From Erodium maritimum (taxonomy: Eukaryota; Streptophyta; Magnoliopsida; Geraniales; Geraniaceae), in NCBI GenBank assembly GCA_963921825.1, contig OY997591.1, forward strand, positions 51,729,825 to 51,793,824: a stretch of 64,000 nt of DNA. Direction: 5' to 3'. Positions 38,396 to 48,862 of the stretch are shown here, piece by piece (within the stretch, counting starts at the first letter, position 1; every line of letters begins with the position of its first letter). Made by a program: the position numbers and the translations under genes. Below the pieces are notes generated by a model. It saw only the letters and a program-made list of their open reading frames with translations. It was not told the origin of the DNA and did not search any database.

Positions 38396-38664
38396 CAGTT
38401 TTTACGTGGCTTCTTGCTTGCCCTTCCTTCTGGGTTGCTTCGGTCGGTTGTTTATTCCTTCTTCCCCGATGTATGGGGGTTGTTTTCAGTGGTACTAGGT
38501 TGTATTTGTTGTTCTGTGTTCTTGTAAGCCCCTCAGACTATTGAGGGTTCTGGTGTGAGGTTTCCACGGGTATGCTCTTTCTTTGTTCCATCACTTGCTC
38601 TCTATTTCATAGACCATTTTATTTAAATTTTATTTGTTGATAAAAAAAAGAGTCCACAACTTTT

Positions 38665-38920
38665 CAAAAAAATTAGTCTCGATAGACCGGAATTAGACTC
38701 CATTGTGGATAGTTTAAGTAAACTAGTGTAGATAGGTTTCAATTTGTGCGGGATTAAATTTCCAGCAGTCTCAACAAAACACTCACTGTATCAATAAAAG
38801 CCGAAAAACTCGGAGCAAGTCCTCTGCCTTGTTTTGTATTCTGTACTGTAGAGCCACAGTCTCAGCGGACACAACACCAGTCCTTTCTAGGGTTTTCGAA
38901 TTACTCTCCCCACTTCAGCC
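38665..38920 (+). promoter_or_regulatory. Residual proximal promoter and 5' UTR of the ankyrin-TPR gene
   Basis: Only about 256 bp separate the target-site duplication of the upstream non-LTR element from the start codon. The segment has ATCAATAAAAGCC near 38790 that might serve as a weak TATA-like box, then a leader rich in C and T. If the element inserted after the gene arose, the original distal promoter now lies more than 2.5 kb away. Confidence 0.4.
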
Positions 38921-39691
38921 ATGGCCCCCGACGCTTCTGAAGCACTTGCAGGTATCATCTTCCCCTTACTACTTGTTTCTCCCTCCCTCTTTATACGAAT
39001 GAGCCTGTTACTCAACTCTAGTCCGCTCTTGTGCAGTGAGGGAGAAAGTTCAGCAGTTCCTAACCGCTGCATGTAGTGGCGACCTTGATGTCCTCAAGAG
39101 TAAGTATTCGTTTCGATCCTGCAATCAAGTCTTGTAATTCTTCTTCTGATTGAATCTGCTGTTTCCTGCCATGCGAATTCCACAGATGTATCAGCACAGC
39201 TAGACGATGGAAAAGGGTTGGCAAAAACTGTGGGGGATATCAGGGATGCCAACAAAAGAGGGGCTCTTCATTTTGCTGCCAGGGAAGGCCAGACTGAGGT
39301 CTGCAAGTACTTGCTCGAGGAACTCAACTTGGATGTCAATACCAAAGACGAAGATGGTACATTATTGTCTCGCATTTGCTTCCAGTGAAGTGTTTTTCTG
39401 TCACCCAATGCAATAGACATGATGCATATATTGTGATTTTATGTTATGGCCCGTTTGAACATTGTTATTACTGTAATGTTTGTAGGGTATTTGATGTGCT
39501 AATGATGGTTGACCCTAGTGCCTAATTTTGATTTTCATTGCAATTTGCAGATAGTGCTATCAATTTTATGTTACGTTGCTAAGTTTTACTCCTGCTTCAC
39601 AGGGCTTGAAGTTATTTTCTGTTGTAGGGATTAGAATATCACTTTCCTGTCCTAAGCTGATTAAGGTTTTGACCCATGAATACCGTAGTTG

Positions 39692-39733
<42 letters not shown>

Positions 39734-42700
39734 AATATTATTATTTTGATTTAGTTATAGCAAAAATTAAAATAAATAATGACAATTATGCTACTTCCTG
39801 AATTTGTGTGCTAGAAATAACTTTTTTTCCATCCCAGTAAACGTAGGGTTTTGTTTCCATGCTTCTGTTGGAACATATTTTTATGGCTTGATTTTCATAT
39901 CTGCACTGTAATAGCTATAGTTTTCTTCTTCTGAAATTGTTAGCAATTACAAACTTTGATGGCATGTATTCTATGTTCTTTGTTGTAGGATTTTGTTCTA
40001 TGCTATTGCTTTTCTACACATCTTTAGTATTGTGGTTACTTGTATACAGGTGAGACTCCTCTTGTTCATGCTGCTCGACTAGGCAATTCTGCAACTGCCA
40101 AATACCTACTTGAGCATGGTGCCGATGCTACTATACCTAGTAATTTAGGAGCCACGGCCCTGCATCATTCTGCAGGAGTAGGTTTGTATTTTCTCCAATA
40201 TTCCTTGACTATTAAATGATTAAATGAGTCAAAGGGTTTTCGCTTTTCTCCAAGGGATGCACCCATCTCTCTTCTTTGGCTATTAGACATGGCTGGATAC
40301 AGGCAGTCAAGAAGTCTTACTATTTTTTTTTTCTTTTCGTTGGACCTAAGCTTGGTCTACGGTTGTATACGTCTGTTCGCTAGTTATGCTCTCTTCTCAT
40401 CTTATTGATCATGAATCTGATCACTTAAGCTCCTCTTAGTCGTCTCATGTTATACTTGTTGAAGGGAGTCCCAAATGGTCTATTTTGCCAAGGTCAAGGC
40501 GTTTGAATGAGGTCAAGTATAGTATATACCAAATTACACTGTTGAGCTCACAAGTCTTCTACAAAATTAGGCCTGTAGGTGTAAATTTGGGAGTTAATTC
40601 GAAATGAAATAGATGAGACATGCACTAGAACGTAAGACGTTTGGAATAAGTAGGATCGAAATTGAATATCTTGAGTGTAATTTAATAATGAGGGAAGTGG
40701 TGGTTCAGTTATGTTAAAAAATAACAAAACTACTATGAGGGGGTCACTTTAGGTACCTTGGGTCTATAATTTAGAAGGATAGAGGGATAGAAAAAATGTT
40801 AGAAATAGAAGTAGCGTGAATGGCTGAAGAAAAAGAAGGGAGTAGGGGTTTTGTGTGCAACACAATCCTTCTAATGTTGAACAAAAGGTACACAGGCTAG
40901 ATATATGACAAATCATTCTATATGGCATTTAATGTCGGGCTCCAAAGAGGATACTATGCCATAAGAGGGGTTAGTGGAGATGAGAATGGTTGTGTTTCTT
41001 TTTTACAATTAAAGTCGAAGTGATATTATGAACACAGCTAACTGTAAAGAGTTGGGGTAACCTCATTTTGAAGTAACAAGAGGGAAAACATTTCGAGGTG
41101 GTTCTAACACGTGCATCATAGAGAGGTTAATGTTTCTGAAAAATGTGGAAATTAAATTTTGGTGAAACGTATAGTGATATACCTAGAAAAGTAGTAAGAA
41201 AAAACATGATAATGCATGACTTAATGGAGGTAACGTAGATAGAGATAACATTGAATAGAATGTAGCGGAAGAGGATAATACGCTTAGAAGATCTCGAGCT
41301 TTTGTAAGAAAGGATTCAAGTAATCTACGTCAATGCAGGGTAAGAAAGTGCTTGATTGTAGTATTTATGTATCAGTTTCTAACAAAGATTTATTTTGTTT
41401 TATGTTTTCAAGTGTTCAAAACTTTAATTGTTTTCTGTATTCGTAGTATTTAGGTTCATCAATGGTAAATGATGGTCTTCTGGAAGTAAACCATTCAATC
41501 TCTATGAGCATCAATTAGAAATACTGATGCATCCTCTTGGATTTGCATCTTGACCAATGATTTGTAGCTTCGAATTGTGCACTATTATGTCAAACATAGT
41601 CTATACTCTTTGTTTGTGCTTTGCTCTAAATTTCAATTTTTATTTCCTTGCAGGAAATGTTGAGTTGCTGCAGTATCTACTTTCGAAAGGTGTTGCTGTT
41701 GACTCAGAAAGTGAATCTGGCACCCCTCTTGTTTGGGCTGCTGGCCATAGTCAACCAGATGCTGTGAAGATTTTGTTAGAACATCATGCTAATGTAAGCC
41801 TGCAAGATTGTTGTATTCTATTTAATTGAGTCAATATGATGCATTCATTCATAAAAGAAGGTTAAAAAAGGTCAAGTTGGTCTTAAGCTATCAACACATT
41901 AGTCCTTGAACTTCAAATAAGATAATTTAGAACTCCAAATATTTGTGCCAATTCAGTCTATGCATTTAGCCAACCATTAATGTAGTTTGTTTTATATATT
42001 TTAAAATATATGTATGTATGTATGTATCATGTATGTATGTGTGTGTATATTCCACTTTGGTAATTGTAACATAAATTTTTCGCCAAATCAGATTTCTAGA
42101 AAAACATAATGAAATATTTATTTTTGAAAAAATCTATGTTAGATAAACTAATTGGCATTTAGTTAAAGGGGCTAAGTTGACCCAAATGTGAATAGTTCCT
42201 GGACTAAACTGACATATTCAAAGTTTAGAGGCTAAATTGATGACATTGTTGATAGTTCAAGGATCCAACTGACCTTTATACTATGAAGGAATATGACCAA
42301 TTTATTCTGCTAGGTCCTCAGTCCTTCCCTAGTAAGTAGTGTTTTGGTAAAAAAAAAAGACTCTCAGAAATAGGGCGTTTCGTTGTGGGGGTATTATCAT
42401 TTCTCAATTGTCATTATGAACAGTGTTGCATTTGCTATGAAGATTAGATTTTCCCATGCCTTGTGATTCCCTTATCAGTTACTACTGAGAGTATCTTTGA
42501 CATTTTCGTATAGTAGGGCAATCATTTTCACATTCCCTACTCTGGATTTAAACATCAATATCAATAACTCATATGCCTTTTCTTTTATCAGCAATTGGGT
42601 ATGTCAATGTTTGAAACTTAGGACCTTGCTTATATAAAAGCAATGTCTTTGTGGCTTGATATTTTTAATGAATGAACAACACTTTAAATGTACCAAGATT

Positions 42701-45700
42701 TGAACTCAAGACCTCCCATATTTAGAAAGGAGCTCTTTACCACTTGGTCCAACTTATGTTGGTATTGATGTGCTTTGAGATCAAATGCTTTTGTTTCGCC
42801 AATAAATTTATGTGTTTTTAGATTATTATTTTTCATTTGTGTTAATGTTATTTTGCAGCCTAATATTGGAACTGATGACGATATTACTCCACTGTTGTCA
42901 TCCGTAGCAGCTGGTTCATTGCCATGCTTAGAGTTGTTGATTGAGGTTCACTATTATCCTTGATCCTCTAAGTGTTTTTTTTTAATGTTTTAAAGAGTTC
43001 ATTGAGCATTAATATTATTATAATGTTGCACGTAAATCAAACTTTTAACTCAAGGATAATTCACATTCTCCTACTAATTCCTATCAATTTCTTCCATAGA
43101 GGATCTGAGAGCAGAGCAGGGTGTTTCTCGAATTTTTTGTAGGGTTTACTTATTCTTGACTGTAGAATAGGTTCAGGGTTCTTTCCTTTTTTGGTAAATT
43201 AAGTTCAAATAAATGTATTGATTGATAGCTTTATTTGTATTTCTTTCATTAGGTCGTATAATCATACCCTTCAATTCTTTTGATAGCGTATTTTTATATT
43301 CTTATTTTTTTTATCATGGAAAGTCAGAAGTAATGGAATGAGCTTGTAATGCCATAAGACATCTGTACCTGGAAAAAGTATAGTCTCTGGAAGTGGAAGT
43401 ATATTATGGTAGAGATTCCTAAAATATGCGTCTTTTCAACAACGGGGAAGAGCAGAGTCACATTGTCAATCTTTTATGAACTTCCCCGATAAATTAAAAA
43501 ATAATATTATATTCAATCTCTTAATGCAAAGCCCAACCTGGTCTTTCCAGTTTTCCATATGGAGCTGTCAATTTTCAAATGAGCCCGATTGGGACAATAC
43601 GTAGGACCCATAATTCTCTTCTTTTGTATAATTTTTCCTTCTGTGGTGCTGAGTCATCTTTAGTCTTTGTTCGTTATGCTTATGTTCATGTGGATTTGTG
43701 TCTTGGTTTACATCATTTCAAATTGGAAATTAAATTTAGCATTAACCTGTTCTTTTTCTCGTATATAGGCAGGTGCTAATGTGAACATTTCGGCTGGTGG
43801 AGCAACCCCTTTGCATATTGCCGCAGACATTGGAAGTTTTGAAATCCTCAATTGCTTACTAAAAGCTGGTGCTGATCCAAATATTGGAGATGAGGTGATA
43901 CAATCGAGCATCTTAATTCTTATTAAACAAATCATAGTTGTGTGTATCCATTACATGTGTATTAACCGTACCCTGAAACACGCTTATAGATGAGAGATAT
44001 TTTCTTGTAAGACAAGAGTGGGGAAAGAACAATAATTAGATGTATGTCTGTTAATCCTGCTCAAACCCAAAACTACAAGTTGTTAGGTGAAGGGCACTAC
44101 TAGTATACCAAGTGACACTTCAATGCTTAATTCATTTGCAAGCCAACACTAAGGCTTTGCACTTGGACCAACTAAGCACAAACAAGTCATATTTCTATTA
44201 TCAAACCAACTAATGGTACTATTTTAACCTTACCCCAACAAAAGTTTAAACTATTAGGCGAACATCTTAACTAGTATATCAAGTAGTCACTAAACTCACA
44301 TTCTTTCAATCTAGGATACTTCAGTATACAGAATCACAGCTCTTAGACCTAAGGCCAAAATAGTAAGAATTGGTGCCAACGGTTACTTCTCATGGCTATC
44401 TAGAAAATATAGCCTTCTACAATAGACTTCTCAAATTCAATTTTACCTGTCAAATAATAGGTGATAGGCCCCTCAGGTAGTTTGTTGGTCATTTTATTAT
44501 TCCTCAAATCTAAATAATGGCAATGCTCATGATTCAAAAGAAAAACATTTTGATACCAGTGACGTGTGGTTGTTGTATGCTATCAAGTTGTTTACATATA
44601 AAAAATAGGTATTATTTGACTGTAAATATTTAAAAGCAATATTTATGGTTAAGAAAACCTAAACTTCGAAGTCATTCGGTTACAATTAGGATGCATTGCA
44701 CGAAGTTCAATCCAATGTATCTTAAATCTAATATTTAATGATGGAGAGTAATGTTGATGTGAAATTTTCACAGTAAAGTAACAGATTTTCAGCTGTTACC
44801 TCATATGCAAATATGCATACATTCAGGCAGCATATGTGGTACCATCTGCTATTTGGGTTTGAAGTAATTTTCTTTGCATCACAGGATGGTTTGAAGCCAA
44901 TACAGGTTGCAGCTTCAAGAGGCAATCGTGAAGTTGTTGAAACTCTCTTCCCCTTAACTTCAAAAATTCAGTCTGTTCCAGATTGGAGTGTTGATGGTAT
45001 TCTAGAGTATATGCTTCCTGAAACTAACAAACAGGTATAATAGCCAGCAGAAATATCTAATTAAATTTTGGTAGCCTTGTTTGATGATGTAACCTATGGT
45101 TTAAAAGATCGCCAGTTACAATTCCATTTTAGTTGCCAGGTTATATGTAAAATCAAACTGGTGTTCACATGGTCAATCATGTGATGTTTTATTTTTGTCT
45201 AGCTCTGCCTGCTTTTTTCTTCTCTTGTGGCTCATGTTGAAATAGAAGAGGATAGATTTAATTCATAGAAAGTTGAATTCATAAAGACAATGAGAGACCC
45301 CTTTGTATAGAAAATCACCTATACCAAAATAGGAAAAATACTGGAATATTAAACTGACAGGGAGTAAGAAACAAACTTAAGTTATTCCTAAGTTTACCTG
45401 GGCTTACTTTTAACTGCTCAGAAAGCTAAAATTTTAGTTTCAGTTCTATTTTTGTTGTGAATGAAAATACTTGAGAGTTGGACTTTCTTCCCAAGCCTGT
45501 CTAATATAGGCCTCTTGAACCCTTACATAAAGTTTTTTTTTATCCACTGCATATTATGTTAAATGGATGGAGGTCATATCCATAGAAAACTAATCTAACC
45601 CATTCCATGTTAGTTGCCATGCTATAGGTAATACTTACCATTCATTGCCTGTGTTGAATTTTCCACATGATTCTTGCATATTAACCGACTAGGTCTTAAT

Positions 45701-47583
45701 TTGCAGGAAGAAGTTAGAAACGTAAAGGAGGAGAAAATATCGTCAAAGCTTCCGGAGGTGTAAATTCATCTTTCACTGTATCTTTCTCGTTGGTTGATGC
45801 AGTATCTCTGTATGCAGATGAAAAATTAGGTTTTCTGACAATGTTTCAGTTGATCCATTTGGTCATCATTACAGCCCACTCTCGACCCTCCTTTTTTTAA
45901 AGCTTACTAATTGTGTAACAATTGATCAGGTATCACCTGAAGCAAAAAAGAAAGCAGCAGAAGCAAAATCAAGAGGACATGATGCTTTCCACAAAAAGGA
46001 TTATGCCATGGCCATTGATGCATATACACAAGTATCTTCTTCTTCTGTTCTCTGCTTTGAATGTTAAGTAATCTCGCGGTTGTTAGATTGATTAATTCAG
46101 TATTCAAATAATCCAATGTGCATCCCTAAATTATTCAAAATTAACCTTGAATTCGGAAGGAACTAGGCACTCACATTTAATGTTGCCTTATCCTGAATCG
46201 ATTCAACCTGTCATAAGTGGTCTTCTAGTTTGAGCTTAAGTTCTCGTTGAGTTTTTCTCCAACATGGCAGCAATGGATGAAGTATTATTATACTTGAACT
46301 ATTTTTGGAATGTTAAAGGCCAATCCAACTCAAAAGCTCAAGCTGATGGGTGGAGGCATCAATATACTTATCAAGTGGTCGATTCGTCCATACACTTTCA
46401 ATGTGGGACACACACTTTAACACTCCCCCTCACGTGCGGGCCTCGAACGTGTTGCACACTAGGGCACCGAAGGGAGGATCCTCCACACTAGGGCATACTC
46501 ACAGATACAAACCAGCTCTGTTACCATTTTAAAGCCCAATCCAACCCAAAAGCTCAAGCTTATGGGTGGGGACATCAATATACTTATCAAGTGGTCAATT
46601 CGTCCATACACTTTCAATGTGGGACACACACTTCAACATGGACCAAGAACATCTCTGCTATAGCCACAAATGGCAAATCTGCACTTTCCGACTATTACCT
46701 AGGATAGTTAAGGTTTTGTTCCAAATATGTTGCTGCTGAGATGTCTTGCTTTCTAACTACTAATGTATGTCATTTACAGGCTATTGATTTAGACCCGACT
46801 GATGCTACTTTGCCTTCCAATAGAAGCCTTTGTTGGCTACTCTTGGGGCAAGGGGAGCATGCTTTATCCGATGCAAAGGAATGCAGAGCTTTAAAACCAG
46901 ATTGGCCAAAAGCTTGCTTTCGTGAAGGCGCAGCTCTGCGTTTCTTGCAGGCACGCTCTTAACTTCCCTTCTTCACAATGGAATAAGGAATATGTGTATA
47001 GTAATAGGATTATTGTTAATTTTGGCCCCTGATTAGTCTAATCGTTGAATGCTGATGATACAAATTTGAAACCAATTGTGTTCTTTTTCATTATTGTTTA
47101 GCGAACTGAGTGTTTGTCAGGGACTAAAGTGGTCTGTCTCGAACTTCAAGGATCAAAATGGCCATTAATCCTTGCACATAAAACAAGACATTTTTATTAT
47201 TATTAATATCACGAACATTGTTTGGTTGCTCCTTTTGTAACAGAGGTTTGATGAAGCAGCCAACTCATTTTATGAAGGAGTACAACTTGACCCAGAAAAC
47301 AAGGAGCTTGTGAATGCTTTCAGGTTTGAATTATATAAATGCCTTCATTTTTCTTCAACGTAGTAGTGACTATACATACAAATGCACAGACTGAGATGGG
47401 TCTCAAGTAAGCTGCATGACTGAATTTAGAACCATTTCCGAGTTAGTTTGGCCAAAATTATGGTTAGCATCCTTAATGATCTAATTTAGTTTCCTTACTG
47501 TGTCTCTGATGTTTTTTCATCTTTCCAGGGAAGCTATTGAAGCTGGGAGGAAGTTTCATGCAAAAAGTCAGAAAAAGCTGTAG
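38921..47583 (+). CDS. Ankyrin-repeat and TPR protein (TPR10-like)
   Basis: Thirteen exons join in frame: 38921-38951, 39037-39099, 39186-39356, 40050-40181, 41654-41793, 42859-42945, 43769-43894, 44885-45034, 45707-45757, 45930-46031, 46780-46950, 47244-47323 and 47529-47583. They give 1359 bp, 452 residues. About seven ankyrin-like units fill residues ~55-300 (words such as GALHFAAREG, GETPLVHAARLG, GATPLHIAADIG). A charged linker follows, then three TPRs over residues ~320-435 ending FREAIEAGRKFHAKSQKKL. The layout matches Arabidopsis At3g04710 (TPR10), a cytosolic protein with a carboxylate-clamp TPR of the kind that binds Hsp90/Hsp70 C-termini. Here the first clamp position reads KSRGHDAF instead of the usual KxxGN, so clamp function is uncertain. 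Intron 11 appears to begin with GC. Introns 5 and 10 carry transposons. The start has a plain MAPDASEALA with no signal peptide. Confidence 0.93.
39692..39731. repeat. (TTA)n microsatellite in an intron of the ankyrin-TPR gene
   Basis: About 12 TTA units lie in intron 3, read directly. They are followed by a short inverted piece (AATAATATTATTATT). Confidence 0.95.
40182..41653 (+). other. Large intron 4 of the ankyrin-TPR gene, unidentified repeat content
   Basis: At 1472 bp this is one of the two longest introns. The central part (about 40230-41340) differs in composition from the intron ends and contains a T-run followed by CCTAAGCTTGGTCTACGG. That suggests an old insertion, but I could not identify terminal repeats or a family. 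Confidence 0.35.
41867..42277. mobile_element. MITE in intron 5 of the ankyrin-TPR gene
   Basis: The inverted ends are left AAAGGTCAAGTTGG and right, in reverse complement, AAAGGTCAGTTGG, both followed by CTATCAACA within the next 20 bp. The body of about 411 bp is AT-rich and includes a short (GTAT)n tract near 42009-42040. No clean target duplication was found, so the superfamily is open. Confidence 0.6.
46311..46638 (-). mobile_element. Miniature LTR retrotransposon (TRIM/SMART type) in intron 10
   Basis: Two direct repeats, 46311-46432 (122 bp) and 46526-46638 (113 bp), flank only 93 bp of internal DNA. Read on the minus strand, each repeat starts TGTT-AAG and the downstream one ends TTTAACA (TG...CA). 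Directly after the upstream repeat comes TGGTAACAGAGC, close to the initiator-Met tRNA primer-binding site, and directly before the downstream repeat is the purine tract GAGGGGGAG. The flanking 5-mers TGGAA and TGGAC are near-identical. All parts of an LTR element are therefore present in 328 bp with no coding capacity, so it must have been moved by a partner. Its terminal repeats differ at a modest level, so it is an old but structurally whole copy. It lies antisense within the host gene. Confidence 0.85.
46951..47243 (+). other. Probable GC-AG intron (intron 11 of the ankyrin-TPR gene)
   Basis: The exon ends TTCTTGCAG and the next bases are GCACGC. The acceptor TGTAACAG precedes AGGTTTGATGAAGC. 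Joining them gives RFLQ-RFDEAANSF, which matches the expected continuous TPR helix of the family. No GT donor within the neighbouring 20 bp keeps the frame. GC-AG introns make up about 1% of plant introns, normally with a strong AG-GCAAGT context; here the context is weaker. Confidence 0.7.
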
Positions 47584-48319
47584 GCATCTCTTTCATAGAT
47601 TTGGTCCGAACAAATTTAGCTTCTATTGTTCCGGGTTGCTACGCTGGATTTAGAGGGACATTATTTGATGGCGGCTTCTAGGGTAAGGTGTAGAAAATAG
47701 GAGGTGAAACCCATTGGCTTTGAGAGTTGAAGTTTGAAAATTGGGACAGCAAGGATACGAAATGGGTCTGGAAATGTGGTGTTCTATAATAGAATCTTGA
47801 ATTTTGATGTGTGTTGGCTACAACCTTATTAGATCAAAACACTAAGTCTTGAGATTGGGCATTTGGCATGTTTTCCTAAGCTAATTGGTTTTTGTTTTGG
47901 GTTCTGGAATTATCTTGTTGCTTAATCAGAGCTTCAAGATCATTGATACTTAAAAAGTTGGGTAAAATGTCTTCCTTGTAACAGATCCATTACTTCGAAA
48001 AGAGGAAGATAGCTCATGATGCGAACACTATAATTGTTTTTGATAACCACAAACCTAAGAACTAAAACAGACAAAGACAAATGCTACCTATGTATTGAAG
48101 AGTTTTGCTGAATGTTGCATGTATTGAACGCACAATGGTAATGGGAGCTCAACTATCTGGTCTTTGTGCAGTGTCCTCGGTTGGGACTTTTGCTATAGTG
48201 AAAGAATAGAAAGATTTTGAATGTTCTACACAGGGTTTTGACTTTTGAAGACGTACTCAAGTTGAATAGACGGATATTTTTATTAGACAATTAAGTTTAC
48301 TGATCAGGATTACGTGTCT
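47584..48319 (+). other. 3' UTR and downstream flank of the ankyrin-TPR gene
   Basis: No further gene is present before the tRNA. The first part should be the 3' UTR. No single polyadenylation signal stands out. Confidence 0.45.
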
Positions 48320-48393
48320 GGTTTCGTGGTGTAGTTGGTTATCACGTCAGTCTAACACACTGAAGGTCTCCGGTTCGAACCCGGGCGAAGCCA
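48320..48393 (+). tRNA. tRNA-Val (anticodon AAC)
   Basis: The 74-nt sequence opens GGTTTCG, which pairs with CGAAGCC at the 3' end. It has an A box (TGGTGTAGTTGG) and a B box (GGTTCGAACCC). The anticodon stem TCAGT/ACTGA encloses loop CTAACAC with anticodon AAC. The T arm is TCCGGTTCGAACCCGGG-like, with a good stem. It has no intron and matches the known plant nuclear tRNA-Val(AAC). A T-run follows immediately for Pol III termination. Nothing suggests it is an organellar copy or a tRNA-derived SINE. Confidence 0.97.
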
Positions 48394-48398
48394 TTTAC

Positions 48399-48408
48399 TT
48401 TTTTTTTT
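48399..48408 (+). terminator. Pol III terminator of the tRNA-Val gene
   Basis: An uninterrupted T-run begins six bases after the 3' end of the tRNA, the standard RNA polymerase III stop signal on the non-template strand. Confidence 0.85.
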
Positions 48409-48862
48409 ATCTTCTCTTTGTAAGATGGGATATAAACAACATGATGGATGATGGAGGAATCTTGATGCAGAGCCCAAACGCATAGTCCAATTTTAAATAA
48501 CTACAATTTTTACGAACAAATTTCGATTGAGGTTCGTGGGCTATCCAAACGGAACTGTTTCAAAGACAAATGTTTCACGACCATGAAACCAAAATTTAAA
48601 GGCCCCAATCAACCTCCGAAGAACTTAATTTCATATATATTATGAATTGAGGGTTAAGTTTCAGTTTCTATTCTCAATTAGGGATTCAGTTTCCCATTAC
48701 TATTAGTTGCAACAAAAAAAACTTAGTTTCAGGCTTTAAATTAATTTAGTTAGATTCTTTTCCTAGTTGTACTCATGGTTTTGTATTGTTTTATGATTTG
48801 ATTAGGGTTGGCTATATATATCCATATCTTACGTTTCATTATTCATCAATCATTATTATAAA
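48409..48862. other. Intergenic DNA, nothing recognised
   Basis: AT-rich sequence between the tRNA and the palindromic MITE stack. No frame or repeat stands out. Confidence 0.45.

Larger units (their letters stand above)
36100..38648 (+). mobile_element. Poly(A)-tailed non-LTR element without recognisable ORFs, perfect 16-bp target duplication
   Basis: The sequence AGAGTCCACAACTTTT occurs immediately before (36084-36099) and immediately after (38649-38664) a 2.55 kb block that ends in TTGTTGATAAAAAAA. That is the layout of an element inserted by target-primed reverse transcription. The 5' part is rich in GCCGCC and CTTCTC. The middle holds three to four dispersed ~100-bp units, and the 3' part has three ~50-bp units around TTCATGGTTGGAAAATC. 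No reverse transcriptase, zinc knuckle or RRM is seen in six frames, so it was presumably moved in trans by a LINE. About 51100-52741 is a second member. The exact duplication argues for a young insertion. Confidence 0.75.

Noticed and set aside
42009-42045. (GTAT)n tract as a separate satellite
   Set aside because: It is short and lies within the MITE in intron 5, so it is not listed on its own.
46264-46532. Open frames of 60-75 codons in intron 10
   Set aside because: They are chance frames within the miniature LTR element.
46311-46638. Cassandra-type TRIM (with 5S rRNA sequence)
   Set aside because: No 5S-like promoter boxes are seen in the terminal repeats, and the ends differ from Cassandra.
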